A stretch of DNA of 41,528 nucleotides, from positions 1-41,528 of the forward strand of contig JAAZKR010000009.1 of the NCBI GenBank assembly GCA_012799725.1, read 5' to 3'. The notes beneath the pieces are model-generated. The model was not told the origin of the DNA. It was given only the letters and a program-made list of their open reading frames with translations, and made no database searches. The stretch is from Oligosphaeraceae bacterium (GTDB taxonomy: Bacteria > Verrucomicrobiota > Lentisphaeria > Oligosphaerales > Oligosphaeraceae). Positions 8,131-17,886 of the stretch are shown piece by piece; positions within the stretch are counted from its first letter, which is position 1, and each line of letters opens with the position of its first letter. Position numbers and translations under genes: made by a program.

Positions 8131-9660
8131 CTAACGCAGTTCACCTTCCAACCAATCGCTATAGAAGGTGAGATAGGTTTTACGACTATCGGTTTTGCCT
8201 ATGCGCTGATCGCTGTAGTAGGAGTCATTTTTGTAGTGTCGGGTGGAGATTTCCTCTAATATGGCGCCATTTTCGCTGCTAAAATCATGTTTCACTCCTC
8301 TTTCGACCAGAACTATATCGCCGGGTTGGCATTGTTGTTTTTTGCCATCCAAGCTCAAGCAGAGGTCGCCATATATCAAGTGAAAGCTTTCTTCTTTGCG
8401 CTGATGTGCGTGCTCCGGATTTTTCTGGCCAGGCAGCAGCATAATGATTTTCTTGCAGTATTCCCGATTTACCACAGTGATAATGCTGCAGCCGAATTGA
8501 TGAAAGTGCTCTAGGCCAAAGTGATGTGAAAGTTCCAAGTCTAATTTGTTTTGGATGTGCAGTCCGCTTTTCTTAAGCAGGGCGCAGAGTTTTTTCACGA
8601 TTTCCAGCACTTGAGACCTGGTATTTCGCATTTCCACATCCTCGCGCATTAGCGCTTCTTCGGCCTTGAGTTCACGTTTACTTTTGAGCAATAGATATTT
8701 TGACAGGTCGTTAGCCAGTAGTTGCCCGGGTTGATTTGGCATGGCGAAAAAGAAATCATCGTCACTCAGTATGGTGTTTGCGGGCAGGTCATGACGCAGG
8801 AAGACACCTCTTTGCAGTCCGCGCAATTCTGCGGTCTCAGCAGCAGAAATATCACGTCGTTTATCACGGCAGTTGCCGCAGAGCAGCTTAGCTTGTCTCA
8901 GCGCTTCCAGCCAAACCCTGATTTGTTGTGGGGTGGAAGAATATGCGTTAAGCGAGTGATTTTCATCTGCTACACCTACATGTCTTTCCAATACTTGTGC
9001 TCCTTTGGCCAGAGCCAGCATCCCCGGATATATAGCATCAGGGTTTTCGTGTGTAGAGAAGCCTATGGGCAGTCCGGGATATCGTTCTTGGAAGAAGTCT
9101 ATTTGGTCTAGGCAGAGTTCTGCATCCTTGGTGGGGTAACGTCCCACGCAATGCATCAGACAGAACTGCTTGTCACGATGTTGCATAAAGGTGACGACGC
9201 GGTCAATATCGTCCAGGCTGGCTCCGGCGGTTGAGAGGATCATAGGTAATGGGCATTGCACCGCTTTTTCTAGCAGTGGCCAATCCGTAAAGGAGCAGCT
9301 TGCCACTTTCAGGAAATCATAGCCATGTTCCTGTATTTTCAGAACGGAGTTTTCATCGAAAGCTGTGCACACGGTCAAGAATCCCTGTGCTTGTGCTGCC
9401 TCTTTGAGAGTCAGGAAATCTTTTTCAGAGAGCCGGGTATCTTGGAAGCGCCGGATATATTTGAGTTGGCTATTTTGCTGGTGTTCGGGGTGTATAAAGC
9501 TGTCCAGGTCTCTGTATTGGAATTTGACAGCAAAGCGAAAAGGGAAATCTTTGCTTACAGCGGCCATTTTATTAATAATACGCAGGCCATGTTGTAGCTC
9601 TCCGGAGTGGTTGTTGGCCATCTCGAAAATAATTAAATCGGCAAAAGAAATGACAGACAT
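8131..9660 (-). CDS. NeuB-like N-acetylneuraminate/nonulosonate synthase with SAF-like domain and C-terminal cupin
   Basis: 'EMANNHSG', 'KFQYRD', 'KVASCSFTDWPLL', 'STAGAS', 'HCVGRYPT', 'GFSTHE', 'VLERHVG'; then 'GVFLRHDLPANTILSDDDFFFAMP' (SAF-like); then cupin 'NPEHAHQRKEESFHLIYGDLCLSLDGKKQQCQPGDIVLVERGVKHDFSS'. Confidence 0.85.
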   Translation of the reverse strand: MSVISFADLIIFEMANNHSGELQHGLRIINKMAAVSKDFPFRFAVKFQYRDLDSFIHPEHQQNSQLKYIRRFQDTRLSEKDFLTLKEAAQAQGFLTVCTAFDENSVLKIQEHGYDFLKVASCSFTDWPLLEKAVQCPLPMILSTAGASLDDIDRVVTFMQHRDKQFCLMHCVGRYPTKDAELCLDQIDFFQERYPGLPIGFSTHENPDAIYPGMLALAKGAQVLERHVGVADENHSLNAYSSTPQQIRVWLEALRQAKLLCGNCRDKRRDISAAETAELRGLQRGVFLRHDLPANTILSDDDFFFAMPNQPGQLLANDLSKYLLLKSKRELKAEEALMREDVEMRNTRSQVLEIVKKLCALLKKSGLHIQNKLDLELSHHFGLEHFHQFGCSIITVVNREYCKKIIMLLPGQKNPEHAHQRKEESFHLIYGDLCLSLDGKKQQCQPGDIVLVERGVKHDFSSENGAILEEISTRHYKNDSYYSDQRIGKTDSRKTYLTFYSDWLEGELR

Positions 9661-9856
9661 GGTAGGCCTCTTTGTGTTAAGCCGGAGTTAAGAAGTTAGC
9701 TGTTGGTTGTCAGTGATCGGTTTTGGTGCAACAGTTTTACTGTAAAAGTATTTACGCTTACTGCGCTTTTTGCGGCATTTAACGAGAAAATCCTACTGTT
9801 CGACTGATGAAGCACGCGCAAATCTCCTTTGACGAGATTTGATCAGCCTTGACGTC

Positions 9857-11179
9857 TTAGTACAATTCCTTGACTTTAGTTGCCATGAAAAGCAGTTCCG
9901 CTTCGCTCATTCCCGGATAAAGCCCTGTCCACAAGGCATTGTTCATCAGAAAATCAGTGTTTGTCAGGCTTGAGGCGACACGGTAATGTTTGTTTTCCTG
10001 CAAGGTTTCGAAACAAGGTTGTCGTATCAAGTTGCCAGCGAAGAGATTGCGAGTTTGTATCCGGTTTTTTTCCAGATGTCGGGCCAGTTCATTGCGCTTG
10101 AACGGGGCTTCTTCTTGAACCATCATCAGAAAGCCGAACCAGCTCGGTTCACTTTCAGTGCCGGCAGTGCAAATCTGCAAGCCGGGTAAATCACGGAGCA
10201 GATCGGAAAGCAAGCGATAATTTTCTTGGCGTTTGGCGATGAAAGCGGGCAGTTTTTTGAGTTGAGCGCAGCCGATGGCGGCTTGCATATCAGTAGCGTG
10301 CAGATTATAGCCGAAATGACTGTAGACATATTTGTGGTCATAACCAAAGGGCAGGCTGCCGAACTGTCCTTTGAAACGCCGGCCACAGGCATTGTCCTGT
10401 CCTGAGGCACAACAACAGTCTCTACCCCAATCGCGTAGCGAAAGCGCGATCTTCTTGAGCATCGGGTTGGAGGTATATAGTGCGCCGCCTTCACCCATGG
10501 TTATGTGATGCGATGGATAAAAGCTGGAGGTGCCCAGGTCGCCCCAAGTACCGGTGAGTTGTCCGGCATACTTTGCCCCCAGAGCATCGCAGTTGTCTTC
10601 AATGAGCCAGAGACCGTGTTTGTCGCAAAACTGCTTGACTGCACGGACATTGAAGGGATTGCCCAAGGTGTGAGCCAACATGACTGCCTTGCTTTTGGGC
10701 GAAACAGCCTGCTTAAGCAAGTGTACATCGACGTTGGCGCTGTCGGTCTCCACGTCAATAAAGACTGGGAGTGCACCATATTGCAGGATGGGTGCCACAG
10801 TGGTGGGGAAGGCTGCGGCCACGGTGATGACCTCATCCCCACGCTTAATGCGCCGTTCTCCAAGCAGTGGTGAGGTCAGGGTCATGAACGCCAGCAGATT
10901 CGCTGAGGAGCCGGAGTTGACCAGCAATGCATGTTCCAGCCCCATGAAATCGGCGAGCTGCTGCTCGAATCTTTGGGTGTATGGCCCGGCGCTAAGCCAG
11001 AAGTCCAGCATGGCTTCACTCAACATGCACATTTCCTCGGCGTCAAAGACGCGCCCGGCATAGTTGACTTTAGATATACCGGGTTGAAATTCGGGCAGTT
11101 GGGCGTGTTCCAGCTCATAATACCGGCGCACCTTATCCAAGATATCCTGACGCAATTTTTTTTCACTTACAGCGTCCAT
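9857..11179 (-). CDS. rfbH: RfbH/DdhC-type CDP-4-dehydro-6-deoxyglucose-3-dehydrase (DegT/DnrJ/EryC1 fold)
   Basis: 'LLVNSGSSANLLAFMTL', 'RRIKRGDEVITVAAAFPTTVAPILQYGALPVFIDV'; 'SFYPSHHITMGEGGAL' has His at the usual PLP-Lys position, as in E1-type dehydrases. Confidence 0.9.
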   Translation of the reverse strand: MDAVSEKKLRQDILDKVRRYYELEHAQLPEFQPGISKVNYAGRVFDAEEMCMLSEAMLDFWLSAGPYTQRFEQQLADFMGLEHALLVNSGSSANLLAFMTLTSPLLGERRIKRGDEVITVAAAFPTTVAPILQYGALPVFIDVETDSANVDVHLLKQAVSPKSKAVMLAHTLGNPFNVRAVKQFCDKHGLWLIEDNCDALGAKYAGQLTGTWGDLGTSSFYPSHHITMGEGGALYTSNPMLKKIALSLRDWGRDCCCASGQDNACGRRFKGQFGSLPFGYDHKYVYSHFGYNLHATDMQAAIGCAQLKKLPAFIAKRQENYRLLSDLLRDLPGLQICTAGTESEPSWFGFLMMVQEEAPFKRNELARHLEKNRIQTRNLFAGNLIRQPCFETLQENKHYRVASSLTNTDFLMNNALWTGLYPGMSEAELLFMATKVKELY

Positions 11180-12249
11180 GCCAACCCCTTTTGTTTGGCT
11201 TGCCGGCAGTATTCTTGCAGATCATCCGCCGTACTCAGCTCTCCTTTTTCGTAGTAGTGTCTATACCAGTTGGCACAGCGTGCGAAAGTTTGCTCCGCAT
11301 CCCATACCGGGTGCCATTGCAGCAGCAACCTGGCCTTGCTGCTATCCAAACGCAGAATGTGTGCTTCGTGTGGTGCGTCCGGTTCAGGCTGGCAGGTAAA
11401 ATTAATCTTGGGCCAGTGTTTTTGCAGGCTTTCAGCCATTTTCAATACAGAGATCGGCTGATTGTCATCTGGCCCGAAGTTCCAGGCTTGAGCTACTGTG
11501 CCGTCCCCCTCCAGCATTTTTTGCCCCAGCAGCAGGTATGCGCTCAAAGCCTCGAGCACATGCTGCCAAGGTCGCAGCGCTTTTGGCGAACGCAGGTTGA
11601 CGCTTTCGTTTCCAATGGCGCTTCCTATCAGGCTCGGAACTATGCGGTCTTCTGCCCAATCTCCGCCTCCTATGACATTACCGGCGCGGGCGCTGGCCAG
11701 CAATGGCGGCTTTTGCATGGTGCCCGGGTTGAAGAAACTGTCGCGCCAGCAGTTGACCAGCAGCTCGGTGCAGGCTTTTGAGGTGCTGTAGGGGTCGTGG
11801 CCGCCAAGCGCTTCATTTTCCCTATAACCCCAAGGCCATTCTTGGTTTTGGTAGCATTTGTCGCTGCTTACGATTACAAGACCTTTCAGGGCAGGGCAGG
11901 CTCTAGCAGCTTGCAGCAGATTGGCGCTGCCCATCACATTGCTTTGCAGGGTTAAGAGCGGTTCGCGATAAGAACGGCGCACCAGCGATTGAGCTGCCAA
12001 ATGAAAGACCAGCTCCGGTTGGAATGAGCACATCAGGTCTTGTACAGTCTGGAAATCGGCCAGGTCAATATGAGCTCCGGGCATGTTCGGTATAAGCAAC
12101 TCGAAGTGATTTGGCCGGGTTGATATGGGCAGTGAGAGTCCATAAATATCGGCACCCAGTTCTTGCAGCCAATAACTCAGCCAAGAACCCTTAAAGCCAT
12201 TATGACCCGTTATCAGTATGCGACGTCCTGCGTAGAGCCCTTTAAACAT
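11167..12249 (-). CDS. rfbG: CDP-glucose 4,6-dehydratase
   Basis: 'RRILITGHNGFKGSWLSYWLQELGADIYGLSL', 'VFHLAAQSLVRRSYREPLLTLQSNVMGSANLL', 'VSSDKCYQNQEWPWGYRENEALGGHDPYSTSKACTELL', 'GNVIGGGDWAEDRIVPSLI'. Start taken at MFKGLY; overlaps the rfbH start. Confidence 0.93.
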   Translation of the reverse strand: MFKGLYAGRRILITGHNGFKGSWLSYWLQELGADIYGLSLPISTRPNHFELLIPNMPGAHIDLADFQTVQDLMCSFQPELVFHLAAQSLVRRSYREPLLTLQSNVMGSANLLQAARACPALKGLVIVSSDKCYQNQEWPWGYRENEALGGHDPYSTSKACTELLVNCWRDSFFNPGTMQKPPLLASARAGNVIGGGDWAEDRIVPSLIGSAIGNESVNLRSPKALRPWQHVLEALSAYLLLGQKMLEGDGTVAQAWNFGPDDNQPISVLKMAESLQKHWPKINFTCQPEPDAPHEAHILRLDSSKARLLLQWHPVWDAEQTFARCANWYRHYYEKGELSTADDLQEYCRQAKQKGLAWTL

Positions 12250-12561
12250 GCGAAATGCCCATGAAATTACGTTTGGTGAACTATGCTTGCACATACTTTA
12301 ATCTAAAAGAGTGCTTTTGCCAGCAAAGCAGCGATTTGATGGTGCAAGACGGATATGGAAGGCGGAGCGGACTTTGTTTTGCATTTGTTGTATCTTTTAG
12401 TCAACCTCGGTGTCTAAAAAGCTAATAAGTTGTCGGATTAAGCCCTGTTAGCAAAGAAAAAACATTTTTCGGGTTGCAAATTGTCAGTTTAAAATTATAC
12501 TAATCTATTCTACCGACTAAACTAGCCATGGATTTCACTTTTTCTGAATAGGACTCTGCTT

Positions 12562-13974
12562 GTGAAGGCTTTTTCCGCAATTATGATCCAGACCGTGCGC
12601 TCTGCCACGCGTTCGAGGGTTTTTCACGTATTGTTCACATTGATCATCCTTGCGGTCTTTCTGTTGCCCATGACGGTGTCTGGCGACGGCACGGCTCAAG
12701 GACTGGTACAGATATCGCTAACTTATTCGCTCAATGTGGTTGTTGCTTTAATTTCCACAACCACTTTATGGCTTGCCTGCTCGTTATTATCCCGCGAGAT
12801 TGAGGCCTATAACATGCATATGGTTCTGAGCAAGCCCTGTCCGCGCTGGCTGGTCTGGCTGGGCAAATGGGCTGGTGTTTTCGTCATGCATCTGTTCATT
12901 CTGATTGTTTCCGCCCTGATCATTTATGCTTTAATCATTTGGCGTGTGAACCGCGGTAATTTTTCTGAACAGGAGCGTCAGCGTCTGGAAATGGAGACTT
13001 TGGTGGGGCGGCGCAGATTCCATCCTGAGCCGATAAGGTTAGCCCAGAGTGTGGAGGCCGAATATCAGCGGCGTATCAGCAGCGGTGTGGTGGATCAGCA
13101 GCATGATCCGCAGGCCGTGAAAAACGAAATTATGCGCAGCCTGATAGCACAGGAGGGTGAAGTAAAGCCGGGCGAGCAAAAAACTTGGCTCTTCAAAAAT
13201 GTGAAGACTAAAAGCGACGACGATATACTTTATCTGCGCTACCGCATGTATTCCGGTGACAGTTCTGACACCAACCAGTTGCTTATCCCCTGTCTTTGGG
13301 GCTTCCTTTTGCCGGATCAGATTGGTCAGACCAGCGAACCTTTTGCAATGATCAACCAAAAAGTCGCCGGTGGCAGTTTTCAAGAATTCCCGGTGCCTGC
13401 GGCCAGGGTGGTGGACAAGGAAAGGCAAAACCAGGTACTGGTACGCTTTATCAATTTACCAGCCGAGTTCTGGGGTGAGGGGCAAGCTGCTTCTGCCATC
13501 TTCCAGGCCAAGGATCGCCCCGTCATCTTGTGCAAGGTCACTGGATTTTTCAATAATTACATGCGTTCCTTAGTACTGGCTGCTTTCCAGATTGCCTTTT
13601 TAGCAGCTTTGGGGTGTACAGTAGGGGCTGCTTTCTCCACGCCGGTGGCTGCATTTACAGCTATCTCGTACTTAGTTATCGGCCTTAGTGTGCAGGCAGC
13701 GGTCTCAGCTCCGTTGCAGAATGAGGATGGCAGCTATCAATACAAGGGACTGACTGAAAAAGCAGTGCATCGCTTCGCCCAGTTTGTCAGTGTGGTGGTC
13801 GTCTCTGTGGACGATTTGGATGCGACTTCAGACCTGATCAAGGGTAACTTAGTCGAATATCGGCGTTTAGGTGCTGCCTTTTTCAATCTGATCCTGATTC
13901 GCAGCGGCCTGATTTCGGCTTTGGGCATTTGGATTTTGACGCGTCGCGAATTAGGCACGGTTATTAAGCGTTAA
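12562..13974 (+). CDS. ABC-2-type permease-like membrane protein (GTG start)
   Basis: N-terminal TM segments, 'LACSLLSREIEAYNMHMVLSKPCPRWLVWLGKWAGV' typical of ABC-2 permeases, large soluble insertion, C-terminal TM helices. Confidence 0.7.
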   Translation: MKAFSAIMIQTVRSATRSRVFHVLFTLIILAVFLLPMTVSGDGTAQGLVQISLTYSLNVVVALISTTTLWLACSLLSREIEAYNMHMVLSKPCPRWLVWLGKWAGVFVMHLFILIVSALIIYALIIWRVNRGNFSEQERQRLEMETLVGRRRFHPEPIRLAQSVEAEYQRRISSGVVDQQHDPQAVKNEIMRSLIAQEGEVKPGEQKTWLFKNVKTKSDDDILYLRYRMYSGDSSDTNQLLIPCLWGFLLPDQIGQTSEPFAMINQKVAGGSFQEFPVPAARVVDKERQNQVLVRFINLPAEFWGEGQAASAIFQAKDRPVILCKVTGFFNNYMRSLVLAAFQIAFLAALGCTVGAAFSTPVAAFTAISYLVIGLSVQAAVSAPLQNEDGSYQYKGLTEKAVHRFAQFVSVVVVSVDDLDATSDLIKGNLVEYRRLGAAFFNLILIRSGLISALGIWILTRRELGTVIKR

Positions 13975-13988
13975 ACGGAGCTACAGTA

Positions 13989-15596
13989 ATGAGACAAAAC
14001 AAGCTCAATCTGATTTATATACTCCTGGCGATCGTACTATCGCTGTCATTGCTCTCCTTTTTACAGGGCAGGATGAATGCCATACGTGTGGAGCACCATC
14101 TTACAGATGTAGACCCGCTGGAAAACGCGCCGCCGCTGGTAGCTTTCACCAGCGTGGCTCTGGGGGGCTTCCGCGGTTTGGTTGGCGACTGGTTGTGGCT
14201 GCGTTCCAGCAAGATGCAGGACGAGGGCAAGTATTTCGAGATGGTGCAGCTGGCGAAATGGATTGTCAAGCTGCAACCACGTTTCACTGGTTCACATGCC
14301 TTCCTGGCATGGAATATGGCCTACAATGTCTCGGTGACATTCACTAGTTTTGAAGATCGTTGGCGCTGGGTGAAAAGAGGTATAGAACTGATCCGCGACG
14401 AGGCCTTGGAGTTTAATCCAGGCGATCCAGAATTATTTCGACAATTGGGCTGGATATATCAGCACAAGATGGGCAAGGATCTGGATGACGCCAACCGATA
14501 CTACAAAACTGAATTTGCTAAAGAGATGATCAGGCTTTTTGGCGATTACTACGGACAGTGGGAAAAATTGCAGAAGGCGCCGTTGGAAGAGAGCAAGCTG
14601 CGGGCTGTTCTTGAAAATAAGCCGGACTTTTGGAATTTGTTAGCCGCGCATGGCTATAAAAATTTTCAGGAGTTTGAGCAAGAGTTCCGCACATTGGCCG
14701 TTATTCCGGAAAAAATTGCTGCTGATCTAGAGAAGCTGGGCATCAAGGAGGCGGTGGAGCTATGCTTGCGTCGTCGCTGGATGACTAAGAAGTACCGGCT
14801 TGAACCGAGCTGGCTCATGTTGCTTAATCAGCGCTACGGCAACTTGGAATGGCGATTGCCGGAGGCGCATGCTATCTATTGGGCTGAACGCGGCAAGGAA
14901 AAATGGTACTTGGAGACCGATACGTTCAAGCGACTGAGCTGTGACCGCATGATTTTTCAATCGCTCAACGCTGCCTTTCAAATGGGCAGGCTGGTATATC
15001 TCAAAGACATCGAGCACTTGGAGATGACACCGAATATTAGTATCGTCGACGCCGTTAATAAAAGTTATACCGATGCTATGAAATTCTATGAGCAAAGCAG
15101 TGTTAAAGGCGGCTATACTAACTTTCTAGTGGATGCCATAGTCACGCTTTACAAATTCGGCGAGAAAACCAAAGCCGCAGAGTATATACAGATGGCTCGT
15201 AAAATCAATCCGGAACGCTTTAAGGCGAATCTGGATGATTTTGTCCTCGAGGAATTAGCCGAGGATATGCAGGCGGCTTCTTACCAGCAGGCTCAGGGAA
15301 CGGTGCAAAGCTATCTAATGCAGGCATATTATCAGCTTGCCATAGATGAGCATGAGACGGCAGAGAGCTATGTGATCATCGCAAAGCAGCTTTACGATCA
15401 TTATCAGAAATTTGTCGAGGGTACTGAAAGACGACGCGGTTTGCCTCCTTGGGAACAGATGAAAAGAACCAGCTTGGCCACTACCAAGTCGATTTTTCCG
15501 CCGGTTCTGGCGCAGAGGCTAGAGGAAATACTGCCACGTTCGGACGAAAAATTCATTCCTGTGGCCGGTGAGATCGAGGCTCCGACTGTGCATTAG
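13989..15596 (+). CDS. Membrane-anchored TPR-like protein of unknown function
   Basis: N-terminal TM helix 'NLIYILLAIVLSLSLLSFLQG', then helical repeat-like regions ('PGDPELFRQLGWIYQHKMGKDLDDANRYYK'). Confidence 0.65.
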   Translation: MRQNKLNLIYILLAIVLSLSLLSFLQGRMNAIRVEHHLTDVDPLENAPPLVAFTSVALGGFRGLVGDWLWLRSSKMQDEGKYFEMVQLAKWIVKLQPRFTGSHAFLAWNMAYNVSVTFTSFEDRWRWVKRGIELIRDEALEFNPGDPELFRQLGWIYQHKMGKDLDDANRYYKTEFAKEMIRLFGDYYGQWEKLQKAPLEESKLRAVLENKPDFWNLLAAHGYKNFQEFEQEFRTLAVIPEKIAADLEKLGIKEAVELCLRRRWMTKKYRLEPSWLMLLNQRYGNLEWRLPEAHAIYWAERGKEKWYLETDTFKRLSCDRMIFQSLNAAFQMGRLVYLKDIEHLEMTPNISIVDAVNKSYTDAMKFYEQSSVKGGYTNFLVDAIVTLYKFGEKTKAAEYIQMARKINPERFKANLDDFVLEELAEDMQAASYQQAQGTVQSYLMQAYYQLAIDEHETAESYVIIAKQLYDHYQKFVEGTERRRGLPPWEQMKRTSLATTKSIFPPVLAQRLEEILPRSDEKFIPVAGEIEAPTVH

Positions 15597-15646
15597 GATT
15601 CGAGCCTTTTCTTGAGGACATTTTTATTTTTTTGGAGTTCAGATCA

Positions 15647-16303
15647 ATGAGTTTTCTACCAAAGCTACTTCATGATGGTGGCCCATTGGTATATGTAATA
15701 CTAGCCTTTGGTGCCTTGGCTTTCCTGCTATTTTTGGAGCGTTCGCTATATTTTCTGCGTGCCAAGGTGGACACACAGGAGCTTTTCCATGGTCTGATGA
15801 ATCATTTGCGTAACAATAACTTGAAAGAGGCCATAGCCAATTGCGATAACAAGACCGGCATGGTGGGCGAAGTGTTTCGCAGCGCTATTGTGCGCTGGGA
15901 GGATGGGCCGGAGGCTATACATAAGTCGGCTGAGGAGAGCATACGCCTGAATATACCCAAGCTGGAAAACAATATGAAGTTACTGGCCAGTATCAGCAAT
16001 ATTGCACCAGTAATAGGGCTGTTGGGAACCCTGTTTTGGATGATTAAGATATTCGAGAAGCTGGGGCATCCTGGTGGGCAGTTCGTTGCGACTGTGGCAC
16101 TGGCCGGCGAAATGAAGGGAGCGCTGGTATGTACTGCTGCCGGCCTGATCGTTGCCTTGGCTGCACAACTCTTTTATTTTTTGCTGCTCGAGCAAATCGA
16201 CCGTATAGTCTTGGAGATGAACAAGGCAGCTTCAGAAATATGTTACTTTTTATGTAGCAATCCGGCTAGAAAAGATGAAGCGGGAGAAAAACAAGCTGAA
16301 TAG
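15647..16303 (+). CDS. MotA/TolQ/ExbB proton-channel family protein
   Basis: 'GGPLVYVILAFGALAFLLFLERSLYF', 'LLASISNIAPVIGLLGTLFWMIKIF', 'GALVCTAAGLIVALAAQLFYFLLLEQIDRIVLEMN'. Start taken at MSFLPK. Confidence 0.9.
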   Translation: MSFLPKLLHDGGPLVYVILAFGALAFLLFLERSLYFLRAKVDTQELFHGLMNHLRNNNLKEAIANCDNKTGMVGEVFRSAIVRWEDGPEAIHKSAEESIRLNIPKLENNMKLLASISNIAPVIGLLGTLFWMIKIFEKLGHPGGQFVATVALAGEMKGALVCTAAGLIVALAAQLFYFLLLEQIDRIVLEMNKAASEICYFLCSNPARKDEAGEKQAE

Positions 16304-16321
16304 GATACATTTTATCGGAAT

Positions 16322-16834
16322 ATGCAGACGCAAACGCACAGCCTGAAGAAAAGTCCCGAGATTTTTCCTAGTTTGGTGGGGCTGATCAGCCTTTTTTTCA
16401 TCCTTATTCTAATGGTGATGATCAGCAATAGCGTAGTGTTCTGGACCGGTACTGCGGTGGAGACCAGTCTTGCGCTGCCGGTCATGCATTCAGCCAAGTT
16501 AAATACGGCAGATAAAATGATCGTTACTATCACGCGTTCCGGCAAGATTTTTTTCAATGACTTGAGTTTGGACTGGCATGGGCTGGAACGCGAGCTGGGC
16601 AATCATGTTCATGACAGTCTGGGCGCTCAAGCCAAGCGCGAAGGAAGCACGATTGAACAGTCCGAGCAAAATCCACCCATGGTTATTGTACGTGCTGATC
16701 GCAATAACAGCTATGAGACCATTGCCAAGGTGATGGACTTGGCGCGTTCGCTGGGGATCAATGTATATCTTGCTGCCGAACCGCCCGGTAACAATAGTCA
16801 GGGCAGCTATGTGCCGGATGCCGCGAACCGATGA
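16322..16834 (+). CDS. ExbD/TolR-like biopolymer transport protein
   Basis: N-terminal TM, 'MIVTITRSGKIFFNDLSL', 'PPMVIVRADRNNSYETIAKVMDLARSLGINVYLAAEP'. Confidence 0.8.
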   Translation: MQTQTHSLKKSPEIFPSLVGLISLFFILILMVMISNSVVFWTGTAVETSLALPVMHSAKLNTADKMIVTITRSGKIFFNDLSLDWHGLERELGNHVHDSLGAQAKREGSTIEQSEQNPPMVIVRADRNNSYETIAKVMDLARSLGINVYLAAEPPGNNSQGSYVPDAANR

Positions 16835-16843
16835 GGAGCAAGC

Positions 16844-17653
16844 TTGTTTAATGTGCTGACATTGCTGGAAAATGAAAGGTGGCGGCATGTTCTTGCGGTC
16901 CTGATCTTGATATTGCTGCATTTGCCTCTTGCTCTATTGAAAGTAGACAGCGTAAAAAAAACGGTTGCGGAACTCGATATGCATTTGCCTGAGGTGGTGA
17001 GTTTGCCACATGGCGACAGTGTGGGTTTGCCGCAGTTTATAAATGATCTCTATGATTGGAGCGAGATTGCCGATCCGGCCAGGATGTTGCAGGTTGACAT
17101 GGAAAGTGGCTTTTCGCGTTATGCCAATCCAACTATAAGCTATGTGCAGCCGACATTGCCGCAGTGGAGTGTGCCGGAGTTTCATTTGACGCCATCCGAG
17201 GTTCAGGAGAGTCAGCTGCCGGTGAAATCGGTCAGCCTTGCCGAAATGCTGCAAGCTAATTGGCAGGAAAGCAACGAGTTCTTCCTGCCGCCATTACCCC
17301 GAGAAGAAATTCCAAAAGGCGGTTTCTGGCGTCTTGCAGGACGTCGCGGCGTTATTCAAAACATAGAGATGCCGGCGGAATATGAAGCGCTGTTGCAAGA
17401 TCCTGAGGAGCTGGCCAAATTGAATGACAGCAGTCTGCTTGAGCTTAGCCGACTGCCCGGCGTAGGGCTATTTCGTGTGCGACTCAGGCGCAGTTCTGGA
17501 AACAGCAAACTGGATCAGATTGCTGCACAGGCATTGCGCTTGCATCTGTTTAAAAAACAGGCTCAGGCACGGGCGGAATCTATGTCCGACTTTGAAATGC
17601 GCCGCAGCTTGATACTGGAAGTAGATTGGAGACCTGCCCCGGTGACGCCATGA
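16844..17653 (+). CDS. TonB-like membrane-anchored protein (TTG start)
   Basis: N-terminal TM 'VLAVLILILLHLPLALL', extended middle, C-terminal 'VGLFRVRLRRSSGNSKLDQIAAQALRLHLFKK' resembling a TonB-type C-terminal domain. Directly follows exbBD-like genes. Confidence 0.5.
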   Translation: MFNVLTLLENERWRHVLAVLILILLHLPLALLKVDSVKKTVAELDMHLPEVVSLPHGDSVGLPQFINDLYDWSEIADPARMLQVDMESGFSRYANPTISYVQPTLPQWSVPEFHLTPSEVQESQLPVKSVSLAEMLQANWQESNEFFLPPLPREEIPKGGFWRLAGRRGVIQNIEMPAEYEALLQDPEELAKLNDSSLLELSRLPGVGLFRVRLRRSSGNSKLDQIAAQALRLHLFKKQAQARAESMSDFEMRRSLILEVDWRPAPVTP

Positions 17654-17710
17654 ATCAACAGCAAAGAATCTTTTTATCTTCTGCACTGGCGTTAGAATGC
17701 CCATAATTTT

Positions 17711-17810
17711 TCCGCAGATTGCACAGATTACCGCCATGGTCGCGCCAATTATGACGCTTGTCTGTTCATTCCTCCTTAAAGAATCTGCATCTATCTACGT
17801 AATCTGCGGA
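17711..17810. repeat. Dispersed intergenic repeat, inverted copies of TCCGCAGATT
   Basis: TCCGCAGATTGCACAGATTA at 17711-17730 and AATCTGCATCTATCTACGTAATCTGCGGA at 17782-17810. Confidence 0.75.
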
Positions 17811-17886
17811 TTTCGGAGACAGAAAACAGAAAAACATCTTTGGCATATTAGGCACGACTCGAAGACATAATTCTTTGTTGTTGACC

